Positions 31,670 to 40,980 of a stretch of DNA of 64,000 nt are shown here, piece after piece. Position 1 is the first letter of the stretch; each line of letters begins with the position of its first letter. The notes under the pieces were generated by a model that was not told where the DNA came from, made no database searches, and saw nothing but the letters and a program-made list of their open reading frames with translations. Position numbers and translations under genes: made by a program. Origin of the DNA: Actinocorallia herbida. Its GTDB lineage: Bacteria > Actinomycetota > Actinomycetes > Streptosporangiales > Streptosporangiaceae. The stretch lies in assembly GCF_003751225.1 (NCBI RefSeq), contig NZ_RJKE01000001.1:9424001-9488000 (forward strand), in the 5' to 3' direction.

Positions 31670-33112
31670 TCAGTCGCGGTGGCGCAACCCGTGGACGGCG
31701 GCCACGACGGCCGCGCCCACCGATCCGCCGAGCACGATGTACAGGCACAGCACGTAGTCCCCGATCGTCGGCACGAGGCCGCCGCCGGTGAGGATGGCCG
31801 CGCCGATCGCGGCGGAGACGCTGCCTCCGGCGGTGCGCACCAGCACGTTGATGCCGCTGGCGATGCCGCTGGAGTCCATCGGGACATGCTGGACGGCGAG
31901 GGTGCCGATCGAGGCGTAGGCGATGCCGAAGCCGAGGCCCTGCAGGAAGTTGAAGATGAGGAAGTCCCGCACCGTCGAGTGCCACAGCGCCAAGGTGAGG
32001 TAGGACGCCCCCGCCACCGCCGAGCCGAGCGCGAGCGTGTAGGCCGCGCCGATGCGGGCCGCGAGGCGGCCGCACAGGAAAGAGGCGCCGACCATGGCCA
32101 CGGTGTTCGGCAGCGCCACCAGGCCGACGGTGAGGACCGTTCCACCCAGGCCGTACCCGACCTTCTCCGGCGAGGCCTGGACGAGGGCCGCGATGAGCGT
32201 GAACGACCCGTACATGGAGAAGCCGAGGAACACCGAGGCGATGTTCGCGGAGAGCGACTTGCGGCCGATGAGGATGCTCATCCGCACCAGCGGCTCGGCC
32301 ACCTTCGTCTCCAGCACCACCCAGCCCGCGCCGAGCACGAGCGCGGCGGCGAACAGCCCGAGCACCCGCGGCGAGGTCCAGCCCCAGGAGTTGCCCTGGC
32401 TGATGGCCAGCAGCAGGCAGACGAGCACGACGGCGAGGAGCGCGGCTCCGGCGAGGTCGGGCCTGCCGCCGTGCCGTACCCCGCCGTTCGGCACGACGAG
32501 GACCACCAGCGCGAACGCGAGGACCGCGGCGCCCGCGGCGACCCAGAAGACGGGGTGGTGGTCGGGGGTGTGGCTGGAGATCAGGCCGGTGATGAGCATG
32601 CCGACCGCGCCGCCGACGCCGAGGGTGGCGCTGACGATGCCGATCGCGCTCATGACGCGCTCGCGCGGGAACGTGTCGCGGATCGTGCCGATGGCCAGGG
32701 GGATCATCGCGGCGCTGACGCCCTGGACCGCCCTGCCGAAGATGAGGACGCCGAGGTCGGCCGACAGCGCGCAGATGACGGACCCGGCGGCGAGGAGGCC
32801 GAGGGTCAGCAGCATCATCGGCTTCTTGCCGTACATGTCGCCGAACCGCGACAGCAGCGGCGTGGCGACGGCGCCGGCCAGCAGCGAGGCGGTGAACAGC
32901 CAGGTGACGTCGGTCACGGCCACGTCGAAGGTCGCCGAGATCGTCGGCAGCAGCGGGATGACGAGGGTCTGCTGGATGGAGACGACGGATCCGGCGAGGG
33001 CGAGGGCGATGAGGGTGATCCAGACGGACCTGCCCGCAGGCGCCGTTCCCTCGCCCGGCGTGGGTTGTCGGTCTTCTTCGGTGGTGGGCGCGTCGGGGAC
33101 CGTGCTGGTCAA
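31670..33112 (-). CDS. DHA2-type MFS drug exporter
   Basis: About 480 residues with 14 predicted helices. Motif A-like SRFGDMYGKKPMM follows helix 2, and motif C-like IVSATLGVGGAVGMLITGL is in helix 5, typical of 14-helix proton/drug antiporters. The longest frame starts at 33235, but TTG at 33112 is preferred: AGGAG lies 5 bases upstream and the protein then begins TSTVPDAPTTEED, as in relatives. A perfect palindrome (33143-33161) lies 31-49 bp upstream of this start. No dedicated regulator gene is adjacent. Confidence 0.88.
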   Translation of the reverse strand: MTSTVPDAPTTEEDRQPTPGEGTAPAGRSVWITLIALALAGSVVSIQQTLVIPLLPTISATFDVAVTDVTWLFTASLLAGAVATPLLSRFGDMYGKKPMMLLTLGLLAAGSVICALSADLGVLIFGRAVQGVSAAMIPLAIGTIRDTFPRERVMSAIGIVSATLGVGGAVGMLITGLISSHTPDHHPVFWVAAGAAVLAFALVVLVVPNGGVRHGGRPDLAGAALLAVVLVCLLLAISQGNSWGWTSPRVLGLFAAALVLGAGWVVLETKVAEPLVRMSILIGRKSLSANIASVFLGFSMYGSFTLIAALVQASPEKVGYGLGGTVLTVGLVALPNTVAMVGASFLCGRLAARIGAAYTLALGSAVAGASYLTLALWHSTVRDFLIFNFLQGLGFGIAYASIGTLAVQHVPMDSSGIASGINVLVRTAGGSVSAAIGAAILTGGGLVPTIGDYVLCLYIVLGGSVGAAVVAAVHGLRHRD

Positions 33113-33142
33113 GGGGGCTCCTGCCGGGGGTCGAGCGAAATA

Positions 33143-33161
33143 GTTACTTTGGTTAAGTAAC
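33143..33161. promoter_or_regulatory. MarR/TetR-like operator of the MFS gene
   Basis: GTTACTT-TGGTT-AAGTAAC is a perfect 7-bp inverted repeat just upstream of the MFS start. The TTACTT/AAGTAA half-sites resemble MarR-type sites. Neither neighbouring gene encodes a MarR or TetR protein. Confidence 0.6.
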
Positions 33162-33257
33162 ATGCTCGGCCCCCGGTGCACACTCCCGGGTAGCCCGTTA
33201 TGGCGTCGAGTGAACGAGTTGTCACTCGGTGTCATGGTGCTGCGCGTGTCCTCGACG

Positions 33258-34178
33258 TCAGGAACGCGTGGTGAAGGAGCGCAGGAAGAACACCAGGTTG
33301 GCGGGGCGCTCGGCGAGCCGGCGCATGAAGTAGCCGTACCAGTCGCCGCCGTAGGGCACGTAGGCGCGGACCCGGTGACCCTCGTTGACGAGCTTGTGCT
33401 GGGCCTCGGTCCGGATGCCGTAGAGCATCTGGAACTCGTAGGAGTCGATGGTGCGGCCGTTGCGGGTGGCGAGGGTCTTGGCGATCTCGATCATGCGCGG
33501 GTCGTGGCTGCCGATCATCGGGTAGCCGCCGCCCGCCATGAGGATCTTCAGCAGCCGCACGTAGTTCCGGTCGACCTCGGACTTGTGCTGGAAGGCGACC
33601 TCGGCGGGCTCCTTGTAGGCGCCCTTGACCAGCCGGACCCGGGAGCCCTCGTGGGCGAGCGCCTTGGCGTCGTCCTCGGTGCGGAAGAGGTACGACTGGA
33701 GGACCGCGCCCGTCTCGGGGTGGTCCTTGCGCAGTTCGCCGAGGATGCCGAGGGTGGAGTCGACCGTCGTGTGGTCCTCCATGTCCAGGGTGAGGGTGCT
33801 GCCGACCGCGCGGGCCGCCTCGGCGACGCGCCGGGCCCCTTCCAGCGCCAGGTCCTCGCGCAGCGACTGGCCGAACGCCGACAGCTTCACCGACACGTCC
33901 GCCCGGGCGGCGAGGCCCTCGGTGCCCAGGGCCTCCAGCAGCCGGAGGTAGGCGTCGCGGTTGGCCAGCGCCTCGGCCTCGGAGGTGATGTCCTCACCGA
34001 GGAAGTCCAAGGTCGCGTCGATGCCGTCGGCGGCGCCCTCGCGGACCGCGCCGAGCGCGTCGGGAAGGGTCTCCCCGGCCACGAACCGGTCGACGACGGG
34101 ACGGGTCAGCGGGCTCGCCGAGACCAAACGACGCAGCGTCTGGCTGCGGGCGGCGGAGAGCAGGATCGGACCGAGCAC
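33258..34178 (-). CDS. Proline dehydrogenase (monofunctional)
   Basis: A 306-residue FAD enzyme with the TIM-barrel proline dehydrogenase core: DVSVKLSAFGQ, TLDMEDHTTVDSTL, VRLVKGAYKEP and the C-terminal substrate motif GDWYGYFMRRLAERPANL with its two arginines. It oxidises proline to pyrroline-5-carboxylate; no P5C dehydrogenase gene is adjacent in this window. GTG at 34178 is chosen because AAGGAGG lies 8 bases upstream and relatives start MLGP; the frame remains open to 34226. It is divergent from a PucR-type regulator. Confidence 0.93.
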   Translation of the reverse strand: MLGPILLSAARSQTLRRLVSASPLTRPVVDRFVAGETLPDALGAVREGAADGIDATLDFLGEDITSEAEALANRDAYLRLLEALGTEGLAARADVSVKLSAFGQSLREDLALEGARRVAEAARAVGSTLTLDMEDHTTVDSTLGILGELRKDHPETGAVLQSYLFRTEDDAKALAHEGSRVRLVKGAYKEPAEVAFQHKSEVDRNYVRLLKILMAGGGYPMIGSHDPRMIEIAKTLATRNGRTIDSYEFQMLYGIRTEAQHKLVNEGHRVRAYVPYGGDWYGYFMRRLAERPANLVFFLRSFTTRS

Positions 34179-34267
34179 GAGGGACACCTCCTTTTCGCGG
34201 ATGTTCCCGACCCTAGGCAGGGCCACGCGCGGCGGCCATCGACAACGGTCACGAGTACTTTGGACAT

Positions 34268-35284
34268 GTGTACGAGAGGGATTTCCAGGAGCTGACCGAC
34301 GCCGTCTCGGATCTGCTCGGCGCCCCCGCCACCCTGGAGGACCGCGACTTCCGGCTGGTGGCCTTCGCGGCCCAGCATGGGGACCTCGACCCCGTGCGGC
34401 TCGGGTCCATCCTGAGACGGGGCTCCGACGCCCGGGTCAGGGCCTGGTTCGAGTCGTTCGGCATCGCCCGGGCGACCGTGCCGCTGAGGACGCCCGCCGA
34501 CCCCGTCGCGGGGACCAAGGCGCGGCTGTGCCTACCGGCGCGGCACCGGGGCGTCACCTACGGGTATCTGTGGCTGCTGGACGAGGGTGAGATCGGTCTC
34601 GACGACCCCCGGCTCGGCGCCGCGATGGAGCTGGCGGCCGAGTCCGGGGCGAAACTCGCCGCGAGTCCGTCGCGGGCCCTGGAGGGCCTGCTGTCGGCGG
34701 CGCAGGAGGAGCGGGCCGCCGCGGCCGCGATGCTCGCGGGGCATCCGCTGGCGGGCACCGCGTACGCGGTGCTGTACGCCCCTGGTGCGCAGATCCCCGC
34801 CGGGGTGCTCGGCACAGGGGACGTGCTCGTCTTGCGGGCCGCCGAAGCCCGGGAGACCGCCGCCCGGCTCGGTGTGATCGCGGGGGTGAGCGGGCCGCGG
34901 CGCGGCTTCGCGCTGGCCAGGGAAGCCCTGGAGGAGGCGAAGTTCGCCCACCGGGTGGCGCGGACGGTCAGCGGGCCGGTCGCGGCCTGGGCGGATCTCG
35001 GCCCGTACCGGATGCTCACGGCGCTCCCGGAGCCCGACCCGGCCGTCGCGCCGCTGCTCGACCCGGCGCACGCGGCGCTGCGCGAGACCGTCGAGACCTA
35101 CCTGGACGAGGCGGGCAACGCCCAGCGCACGGCCGCGGCCCTCACGATCCACCGGCAGACCCTCTACTACCGGCTGGGCCGAGTGACCGCACTCACCGGC
35201 CTCGACCTGGACTCGGGCGCCGACAGGCTGCTGCTGCACACGTCACTGAAGGCCGCCAGGCTGCGCGGGGCTCAGGACAGGTAG
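34268..35284 (+). CDS. PucR-family regulator, probable proline-catabolism activator
   Basis: A 338-residue regulator ending in a PucR-type HTH ([20 protein letters not shown]). The central part is the weakly conserved GGDEF-like domain. Divergence from proline dehydrogenase (about 90 bp) strongly suggests it controls proline use; PucR-type regulators in that position are known in streptomycetes. The start is GTG at 34268. The last 13 bases overlap the convergent sulfotransferase gene. Confidence 0.88.
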   Translation: MYERDFQELTDAVSDLLGAPATLEDRDFRLVAFAAQHGDLDPVRLGSILRRGSDARVRAWFESFGIARATVPLRTPADPVAGTKARLCLPARHRGVTYGYLWLLDEGEIGLDDPRLGAAMELAAESGAKLAASPSRALEGLLSAAQEERAAAAAMLAGHPLAGTAYAVLYAPGAQIPAGVLGTGDVLVLRAAEARETAARLGVIAGVSGPRRGFALAREALEEAKFAHRVARTVSGPVAAWADLGPYRMLTALPEPDPAVAPLLDPAHAALRETVETYLDEAGNAQRTAAALTIHRQTLYYRLGRVTALTGLDLDSGADRLLLHTSLKAARLRGAQDR

Positions 35285-36123
35285 CCCCAGGCGCGGGCGA
35301 TGTCCCGCAGATCGGCCGGCACGTCCTCCTCGCGGGGAAGCGGCCTGGCCGGCTGGACCTTGCCGGACTTGATGTTCTTGCTCCAGTCGCCGAAGACCGG
35401 CCGGATCGGGCCGTGGTCCTTCGCGCCGTAGTCCAGCATCGACTCCTCCCAGGGCAGGCCCAGGTAGGCGCAGATCCGCTGGGTCTCGCGCGCCGGATCG
35501 GCGGTGAGGTCCTCGTACTTCACGGTGACGCCGTCGAGCATCCGCCGGGCCTCCTCGACACCGGTGACGTAGTCGAGGACCTCCTTGACGACCTCGGCCC
35601 GGTCGGCGTTCTTGCGGCGGTTCAGCACCGACTCCACGACGGACGCGGGATGCCGCTGGAGGAAGACGTAGCGGGCGTTCGGCCAGACCGAGGAGATCCG
35701 CTGCCAGATCAGGGCGTTCGCCGGGGTCTTGTCGACGATCACGTCCTTGCCCGTGCTGACCAGCTCATAGTGCAGGATCCGGTCCCACAGCAGGTGCTCC
35801 AGCTCGGTGCGGGTCAGCCCCAGCGCGTCCATGACGTCCTCGGAGAACTCGCGGCTCGGCTCCACCTTGAGGGTGCGCAGGTGCAGCTCGTGCGGGGCCC
35901 GGATGCGCGAGTGGCTGTTCAGCAGGACGCGCAGGAGGGTCGACCCCGACCGTACCGATGAGAGAAGGAAGACCGGCGAATCGACGAGACGCGAGGCGGA
36001 CCGGTCGGGCAATGGCGCCTTCCGCTTGAGCGCCACTCCCGGAGGCCGTACGGCCTCTAGCAGGTGTGCTCCCCTGCGCCGGAGCGCCTTGTACATCGCG
36101 TTGTCGCGCCGTCCGTCCTGCAT
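35272..36123 (-). CDS. PAPS-dependent sulfotransferase-family protein
   Basis: A 283-residue protein. The 5'-phosphosulfate loop [17 protein letters not shown] (about 54-70) and the 3'-phosphate motif [12 protein letters not shown] (about 152-163) are both recognisable, as is the downstream [10 protein letters not shown]. It should transfer sulfate from PAPS to a hydroxyl on a small molecule, glycan or lipid. No PAPS synthesis genes are nearby. The gene overlaps the convergent PucR gene by 13 bp at the stops. Confidence 0.85.
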   Translation of the reverse strand: MQDGRRDNAMYKALRRRGAHLLEAVRPPGVALKRKAPLPDRSASRLVDSPVFLLSSVRSGSTLLRVLLNSHSRIRAPHELHLRTLKVEPSREFSEDVMDALGLTRTELEHLLWDRILHYELVSTGKDVIVDKTPANALIWQRISSVWPNARYVFLQRHPASVVESVLNRRKNADRAEVVKEVLDYVTGVEEARRMLDGVTVKYEDLTADPARETQRICAYLGLPWEESMLDYGAKDHGPIRPVFGDWSKNIKSGKVQPARPLPREEDVPADLRDIARAWGYLS

Positions 36124-36214
36124 CCCTCACCTCGGGGTCGACCTGTTCCTGCCCGAAGCACGCTACCGGACACGACGAAAATATGGCGAAAAGTTCCAGA
36201 GAATCATCGATCGT

Positions 36215-36973
36215 TCATGCAACCTTGTAACCCGGTGATGTGTCGTCTTCGCACGCGTCCCTGGCCAGCAGAGTGGCCCCGGCGACCGCGCCGGGCATGA
36301 ACAGCACGGCGCCGAGCGGGATGAGGAACACCACCGCCGTCGCCGCGCCGAAGCCGAGGGTGCGGCCCCGGACCGTGCGCAGCACCGCGAACCGCTCCTT
36401 GCGGCGCAGTCCCCGGCGGTCCATCGCGATGCCGGTGAGCTCGCCCGCCAGGAAGTACCCGGAGACGACCAGCGCCACGATCGGCACGACCGTCTGCCCG
36501 ATCACGGGAATGAACCCGAGCGCGAAGAACACGACACCGAGACCCAGCGCGATGACGCCGAGGACGGCCGCGTCCTTCACCCCGCGCACGATGCTCCGCC
36601 AGAACGGCTCGTCGGACTCGGGGACCTGCCCACCGAGAGAACGCTCGACGCGCAGGGAGAGTTCCTCATAGAACGGGGAGCCGATCATCAGCGTGACCGC
36701 GGTGAAGAGCAGCAGCGAAACGAACGCGCCGCCCGCGAACAGCGCGACCCCGGCGATGATCCGGACCGCGTCGCGCAGCCCGGCCGCCCACCCGTCGGCG
36801 AACGGGGTGAGCCACGCGGCGAGATCATCGGCCTTGAACCCGAACCACACCAGCAGCCACCCGAACAGCAAGAGCGTCAGCACCGCCGGAATGAGCCCGA
36901 ACACCCACTGGGACGGCCTCTTGGCCACCCACCCGATCCCGCGCCCGAGATACCGCACTCCGTCGATCATCAC
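36215..36973 (-). CDS. EI24 domain (CysZ-like) membrane protein
   Basis: A 252-residue membrane protein with about four to six hydrophobic segments. The N-terminal GWVAKRPSQWVFGLIPAVLTLLL and the central TLMIGSPFYEELSLRVER are hallmarks of the EI24/CysZ family; CysZ is a sulfate transporter in gamma-proteobacteria, but function in actinobacteria is unclear. Proximity to a sulfotransferase invites a sulfate link, but it is only suggestive. ATG 36970 is an alternative start, one codon inside. Confidence 0.85.
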   Translation of the reverse strand: MMIDGVRYLGRGIGWVAKRPSQWVFGLIPAVLTLLLFGWLLVWFGFKADDLAAWLTPFADGWAAGLRDAVRIIAGVALFAGGAFVSLLLFTAVTLMIGSPFYEELSLRVERSLGGQVPESDEPFWRSIVRGVKDAAVLGVIALGLGVVFFALGFIPVIGQTVVPIVALVVSGYFLAGELTGIAMDRRGLRRKERFAVLRTVRGRTLGFGAATAVVFLIPLGAVLFMPGAVAGATLLARDACEDDTSPGYKVA

Positions 36974-37222
36974 TCCGCCTTCTCGTCGCCGCCGGCGCCG
37001 ACCCGCGCCGCCCCGCGCATTGTCCCCCGCGCGGGAGATCCCCGCCCCGATCCGACGCCCCAGACCACCCCGGAGTTCCGGAACGCACCCTTCGTCCCCG
37101 AAAGCGGCTCCACCCGCCCCGAAGGCGTTTCCGCCTCAGCGCAGGCCACGCCCCCTGCGGAGTCCAAGAGGGGGTTCCAGCCCGGCCCCCGGCCACGGGC
37201 CATGAAGGGGAATCACCCCGGT
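36974..37222. other. Intergenic stretch upstream of EI24 gene
   Basis: About 250 bases without a supported gene. A 77-codon minus-strand frame (37203-36970) ends overlapping the EI24 start, but its Gly/Arg-rich translation has no recognisable domain, so I do not call it. Confidence 0.4.
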
Positions 37223-37257
37223 GTGATCGGGCGCAGGGATCCCGAACGCCCGATCAC
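37223..37257. terminator. Terminator of the secreted hydrolase gene
   Basis: GTGATCGGGCG (37223-37233) and CGCCCGATCAC (37247-37257) pair perfectly over 11 bp, 30 bases after the stop of the minus-strand gene. Confidence 0.8.
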
Positions 37258-37286
37258 CGGAGCGACTAAGGAACGACCATAAAAGG

Positions 37287-38255
37287 TCAGGAGTTGGGGA
37301 TCACGGCGGCGTAGGGGAGCGTGCCGCCGAGGACGGTCAGGGCCTTGGTGCCGCAGGTGGTGAGGACGTCGGCGTCGGCGCAGTAGTACGAGGACGTGTA
37401 GGTACCGGTGGCGAGGTCCTTGGCCCAGGCCGAAGCGAAGTCGCGCAGGCGGGAGGTCTGCGTGGTGCTCGGGGAGCACAGGGCGCCGGCGACGCCGAGG
37501 GCGTCGGTGTTCTCGCCTTCGGAGTCGATGTGGCAGCTGCCGCCGTAGGGGGTGCCGGAGAGGTAGCCGGTCCAGACGAGCTGGATGCCGACGAAGCCGG
37601 CCCCGAGGTCGGCGAGGGCGCCGAAGGAGTTGTTGAACAGGTTGATGACGCTGGGCCGGGCCGCGATCTGCAGGACGGGACGGGTCGCGCCTGCGGAGAT
37701 GGCCTGGAGGTTCGCGGTGAAGTCGCTGCTCGCGACGGCGTCGAAGAGGATCGCGCCCTTCAGCCCGCCGTAGCCGTCGGCGGCGATCTGCGCGCCCACC
37801 TCGGACGCGAAGTGGCCGCCCGCGGAGTGCCCGCCGACGACGTAGTTCACCGGCAGCGCCTTGCCGCTCGGCGGGGTGAGGGCGCGGGCGGCGAGCGTGT
37901 CGCCGAGCGTGGCGCCCAGCGCGGGGTTGCCGCCGGTCATGTCGGCGTCGACGCAGAAGACCATCACGCCCTTCTCGGCGATGGCCTTGCTCGTGCCGCG
38001 CTGGTTGGCGCACGAGCGGCTGAAGCCGTGCTGGACGAGCATCAGGGCCGAGGCGGTGCCGGTCGGCAGGTACCAGGTCACGTCGTAGCTCGTGCCGCCG
38101 ATGGAGGCGGACTCGATGACGCAGGCCGTGGTGGCGGAGGAGTAGCCGGAGCACGCCGTCGCGGCGCTCGCCGAGGGGGCGGCGACGACCGAGGCGAGGA
38201 GGGTGCCGACGGCGGCGGTGACGGCCGCGGCGACCCGGGAGAACTTGATCTGCAC
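37287..38255 (-). CDS. Secreted alpha/beta hydrolase
   Basis: A 322-residue exported protein. The Sec signal peptide runs from the GTG start (QIKFSR, then a long Ala/Val core) to SASA-A, giving a mature enzyme of about 290 residues. The nucleophile elbow is GGHSAGGHF; the HG motif VQHGFS forms the oxyanion region; several cysteines (such as CANQ, CSP, CADA and CGT) probably form disulfides. The GTG at 38255 is chosen because CAGGAGA precedes it and places the signal peptide at the N-terminus. Fold and motifs resemble extracellular polyester/lipase-like hydrolases; substrate unknown. Confidence 0.82.
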   Translation of the reverse strand: MQIKFSRVAAAVTAAVGTLLASVVAAPSASAATACSGYSSATTACVIESASIGGTSYDVTWYLPTGTASALMLVQHGFSRSCANQRGTSKAIAEKGVMVFCVDADMTGGNPALGATLGDTLAARALTPPSGKALPVNYVVGGHSAGGHFASEVGAQIAADGYGGLKGAILFDAVASSDFTANLQAISAGATRPVLQIAARPSVINLFNNSFGALADLGAGFVGIQLVWTGYLSGTPYGGSCHIDSEGENTDALGVAGALCSPSTTQTSRLRDFASAWAKDLATGTYTSSYYCADADVLTTCGTKALTVLGGTLPYAAVIPNS

Positions 38256-38445
38256 TGTCTCTCCTGCGGGATAGGGCATAGGGGTAAGCCCCGACCAGAC
38301 GCGCCCAACTGGTCCGGATGTTTCCACGACCGGGTGGTCATATGGGAACACTGTTCCGCAGGCTATGACGGCGTTCCGGTTTTAGGCAATGGTTGGCACC
38401 CTGACCCAGGTGAAGGCTGAGGTCAGGGGTGGTGCCGGAGTCGGT

Positions 38446-38481
38446 CGGTGTCCGTTTCCCTGCGGCGGGAAACGGACACCG
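38446..38481. terminator. Perfect 15-bp terminator of the lipoprotein gene
   Basis: CGGTGTCCGTTTCCC (38446-38460) and GGGAAACGGACACCG (38467-38481) pair perfectly with a 6-nt loop, directly adjoining the stop codon of the minus-strand gene. Confidence 0.88.
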
Positions 38482-39381
38482 TCAGAAGTCGTCGACGTCC
38501 GCGCGGCCGAGGAGCTCCTGGGCCTTGGCCAGCCGCAGGGACAGCTCGAGCTTGTGCGTCGTCAGCCGCGCCTTGTGCAGGCGGACCAGCCGCATCTCGT
38601 AGGCGGTGAGGACCGCCATGCGCATGCCCGCGTAGTTCACCTGGGTCTTGCAGCCGACGTCCGCGGCCGCGGCGGAGACCTCCGAGGGGCTCGGCGGGCC
38701 GGGCACCAGCCACTGCGCGTCGGAGGCCGCCTCGGCGGGCGACGCGTAGGAGTAGCCCGCGTCCCGCATGCACGCGGACCACGCCTGCGTGACCTCCGCT
38801 GTGCGGGGATCCTTCTCGGCGAGCTTCACGGCCTCGGCCTCGAGTTCGTTCTTCGGCCAGAACAGGTCGGCCGTACCGCCGAGCTGCTTTCGCCCTTCGG
38901 TGAGGCAGCCCCCTTGCGGGACCGCCTTTCCTTCGTACTCCTTGACCCTGCCCGTCCACACGTCCTCTTCGACCGCGCTCGCCGGACGGGTCTGGACCGG
39001 CGCCGTCGGCTCGTCCCAGCCGTCCGGCGCGAGCACGGGACCGTATCCGTACTTGACGAGGGCCGGATCGATGAGCCCGAAGAGCCCGGGGTGCACGATG
39101 CTCGAATAGGCGGCCTGCCGCAGCGGCTTCGCCGGGTAGGTGAGCCCGAAGCCCCCCATGCACTTGCGCCCCAGATACTCCTCGGCGAGGACGATGTCGT
39201 CGTTCTCCCGGGCGTCGGGCGAGAAGTAGTCGAGCGGAAGCCGGATCTCCTCGTCCTTCGTGATGGCCGACACCGCCCCGAGTCCCGGAAGCCCCTCCTC
39301 CGGTGGCGCGGCGTTGTCGGAGCACCCGTTCAGCGCGAACAGCACAAGGGCAAGGCAGGCAGCCAGACGCGCGGCGGAAAT
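38482..39381 (-). CDS. Putative lipoprotein of unknown function, possible ATT start
   Basis: About 299 residues. A lipobox LNGC is preceded by a good signal core (AARLAACLALVLFA), but that core is only complete if translation begins at ATT (39381), 5 bases after GGAGG. The first standard start, GTG at 39345, would leave only seven residues before the lipid-modified Cys, too short for a signal peptide. The mature part is soluble with four further cysteines (in RKCMGG, GGCLTE, SACMRD and VGCKTQ) and a Lys/Leu-rich C-terminal helix. No domain is recognised. Likely anchored to the outer face of the membrane. Confidence 0.7.
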   Translation of the reverse strand: MSAARLAACLALVLFALNGCSDNAAPPEEGLPGLGAVSAITKDEEIRLPLDYFSPDARENDDIVLAEEYLGRKCMGGFGLTYPAKPLRQAAYSSIVHPGLFGLIDPALVKYGYGPVLAPDGWDEPTAPVQTRPASAVEEDVWTGRVKEYEGKAVPQGGCLTEGRKQLGGTADLFWPKNELEAEAVKLAEKDPRTAEVTQAWSACMRDAGYSYASPAEAASDAQWLVPGPPSPSEVSAAAADVGCKTQVNYAGMRMAVLTAYEMRLVRLHKARLTTHKLELSLRLAKAQELLGRADVDDF

Positions 39382-39573
39382 CTTCCCCTCCAGGAATCAG
39401 ACGCAGGTACTCCGCATCGCACCATATAGCTCAGTTTCTCAGCCCATACCCCAGACCGCCCGCCCCGCCGGACCAATCCCCTTTAACGCCACCCCACCGC
39501 CACCCACCCTCCACCAAACCACCCCGAAACTTCACCTCCGAACCCCGTCACCCCGCACCCCACGAGCCCTCGT

Positions 39574-40386
39574 TCACGCCTCCTCCGCGTGCGCCGGGTG
39601 GGGTCGGGGGAGGGTGGCGATGAGGACCGTGGCGTCGTAGTCGGGCGCGGAGGCGACGTGGACGGTGAGGCCGTGGGCGGTGAAGGCGGCGACGGCGGCG
39701 GAGGTCTGGTGTTCGCCGGTCTCGACCAGCAGGCGGCCTCGGGGAGCGAGCCAGCGCGGGGCGGCCGCGGCGACGCGGCGCAGCACGTCGAGGCCGTCGG
39801 GTCCGCCGTCGAGGGCGGTGCGGGCCTCGTGGTCACGGGCCTCAGACGGCAGCAGCGCGATCTGATCGGACGGGACGTAAGGAACGTTAGCCAAGAGGAC
39901 GTCGACCCGTCCGCGCAGTCGTGCGGGCAGCGGTTCGAAGAGGTCGCCCTGGTGGACGGTGCCGCGGACGTTCCCGCGCGCACAGGCCACCGCCGCGGGA
40001 TCGATGTCCGCGGCGTGCAGTTCGACCCCCTTGCCCGCGGCGTGCAGCGCGGCGCCGAGCGCCCCGGAGCCGCAGCACAGGTCGACGACGACGGCGTGCT
40101 CGGGCAGTAGCCGGGCCGCCTCCGCGACCAGGAACTCCGTCCGCCTGCGCGGCACGAACACCCCGGGCGCGACCGCGATCCGCAGACCGGCGAACTCCGC
40201 CCACCCCACGACATGTTCGAGCGGCGCCCCGTCCGCCCGCCGCGCGGCCATGGCCCGCAGCTCTCCCGCGGACCGCGCCGAGGCGGCCAGTATCGCCGCC
40301 TCTTCCTCGGCGAACACACAGCCGGCCTTCCGCAGCGACGCGGTGATTCCGGCGAGCAATGACACATCTGACGGCAGTGTCGACAT
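39574..40386 (-). CDS. HemK/PrmC-type protein-glutamine N5-methyltransferase homologue
   Basis: A 270-residue class I methyltransferase. The SAM-binding motif VVDLCCGSGALGAAL and acidic DIDP follow an N-terminal helical domain; the active-site motif reads NVPY rather than the canonical NPPY. That variant belongs to an actinobacterial subgroup annotated as putative N5-glutamine methyltransferases, distinct from the main PrmC that modifies release factors. GGAAGG precedes the ATG at 40386. A 10-bp inverted repeat (40409-40418 with 40457-40466) lies in the leader. Confidence 0.82.
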   Translation of the reverse strand: MSTLPSDVSLLAGITASLRKAGCVFAEEEAAILAASARSAGELRAMAARRADGAPLEHVVGWAEFAGLRIAVAPGVFVPRRRTEFLVAEAARLLPEHAVVVDLCCGSGALGAALHAAGKGVELHAADIDPAAVACARGNVRGTVHQGDLFEPLPARLRGRVDVLLANVPYVPSDQIALLPSEARDHEARTALDGGPDGLDVLRRVAAAAPRWLAPRGRLLVETGEHQTSAAVAAFTAHGLTVHVASAPDYDATVLIATLPRPHPAHAEEA

Positions 40387-40604
40387 GGGTACCTTCCGGT
40401 TGTTTCCGGGGCACTCCCTAACGCGTCCTACGCGGGCGCCATCGCGTGCCCGACCGGGGAGTGCCCGCACCGACGAAGACCGCTGATGCGACTCACCCCC
40501 TCTCCCGGTCCGCATTCCACGTCCGCCTGTCCGGCCGGACAAGGTCACGCTACCCCGATCATGCCCCGCCCCGGAACCCCGCTCCGACCCGGGGCGGGAC
40601 CGGG

Positions 40605-40980
40605 ATTCCGGGTGGCTCGGGCCCGGGCGCGGCGGAGTTCCAGGACGACGCCCGCGCCCGCCCGGGTGCCGAGCCGGCAGAAGCCGGTGCCGTCCTCGCG
40701 CGATCGCGCCCAGGCCCTGGGCGCGGGCGCGCCGTTCGGCGGCGACGAGGTCAGGGGCCTCGAAACCGAGGTGGTGGACGCCCTCGCCGAACTCCTCGAG
40801 GAACCTGCGCCGCGGCGAGACCAGATCGCCGGGCTCGCGGAGCTGGATCTGGAAGTCGTCGAGGTCCGCGCACCGGTGGCGCATCGCGGCCGAGGCCGCC
40901 GGGTTCGGCACCTCGTACTCCACGTAGGGAGTACCCCTTGGGGTGGTCGTGCCAAGGGGTACTCCCGACGCCGCGCTCAT
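40605..40980 (-). pseudogene. Decayed VOC/glyoxalase-family gene
   Basis: Starting at 40980 the minus strand encodes YVEYEVPNPAASAAMRHRCA and then FGEGVHHLGFEAPDLVAAER, the second half of a VOC (vicinal oxygen chelate) protein. The frame is broken near 40696: after GLGAIAR the homologous continuation (EDGTGFCRLGTRAGAGVVLE) is found in another frame, consistent with a 1-base insertion. The first beta-alpha-beta unit is missing, so the gene is also truncated at its 5' side, right where a 15-bp inverted repeat lies. Confidence 0.7.
40927..40966. repeat. Perfect 15-bp inverted repeat at the pseudogene junction
   Basis: GGGAGTACCCCTTGG (40927-40941) is repeated inverted at 40952-40966 with a 10-nt spacer. 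It lies exactly between the two truncated genes and within the residual VOC frame, suggesting a rearrangement scar, a small mobile remnant or a strong hairpin. Confidence 0.75.

Noticed and set aside
36970-37203. A 77-codon frame overlapping the EI24 start
   Set aside because: Coupling-like overlap is suggestive, but composition and lack of ribosome-binding site or domain make it unlikely.
40927-40966. Inverted repeat as ends of an insertion sequence
   Set aside because: Only 10 bases separate the arms and no transposase gene is present; at most a scar or hairpin.
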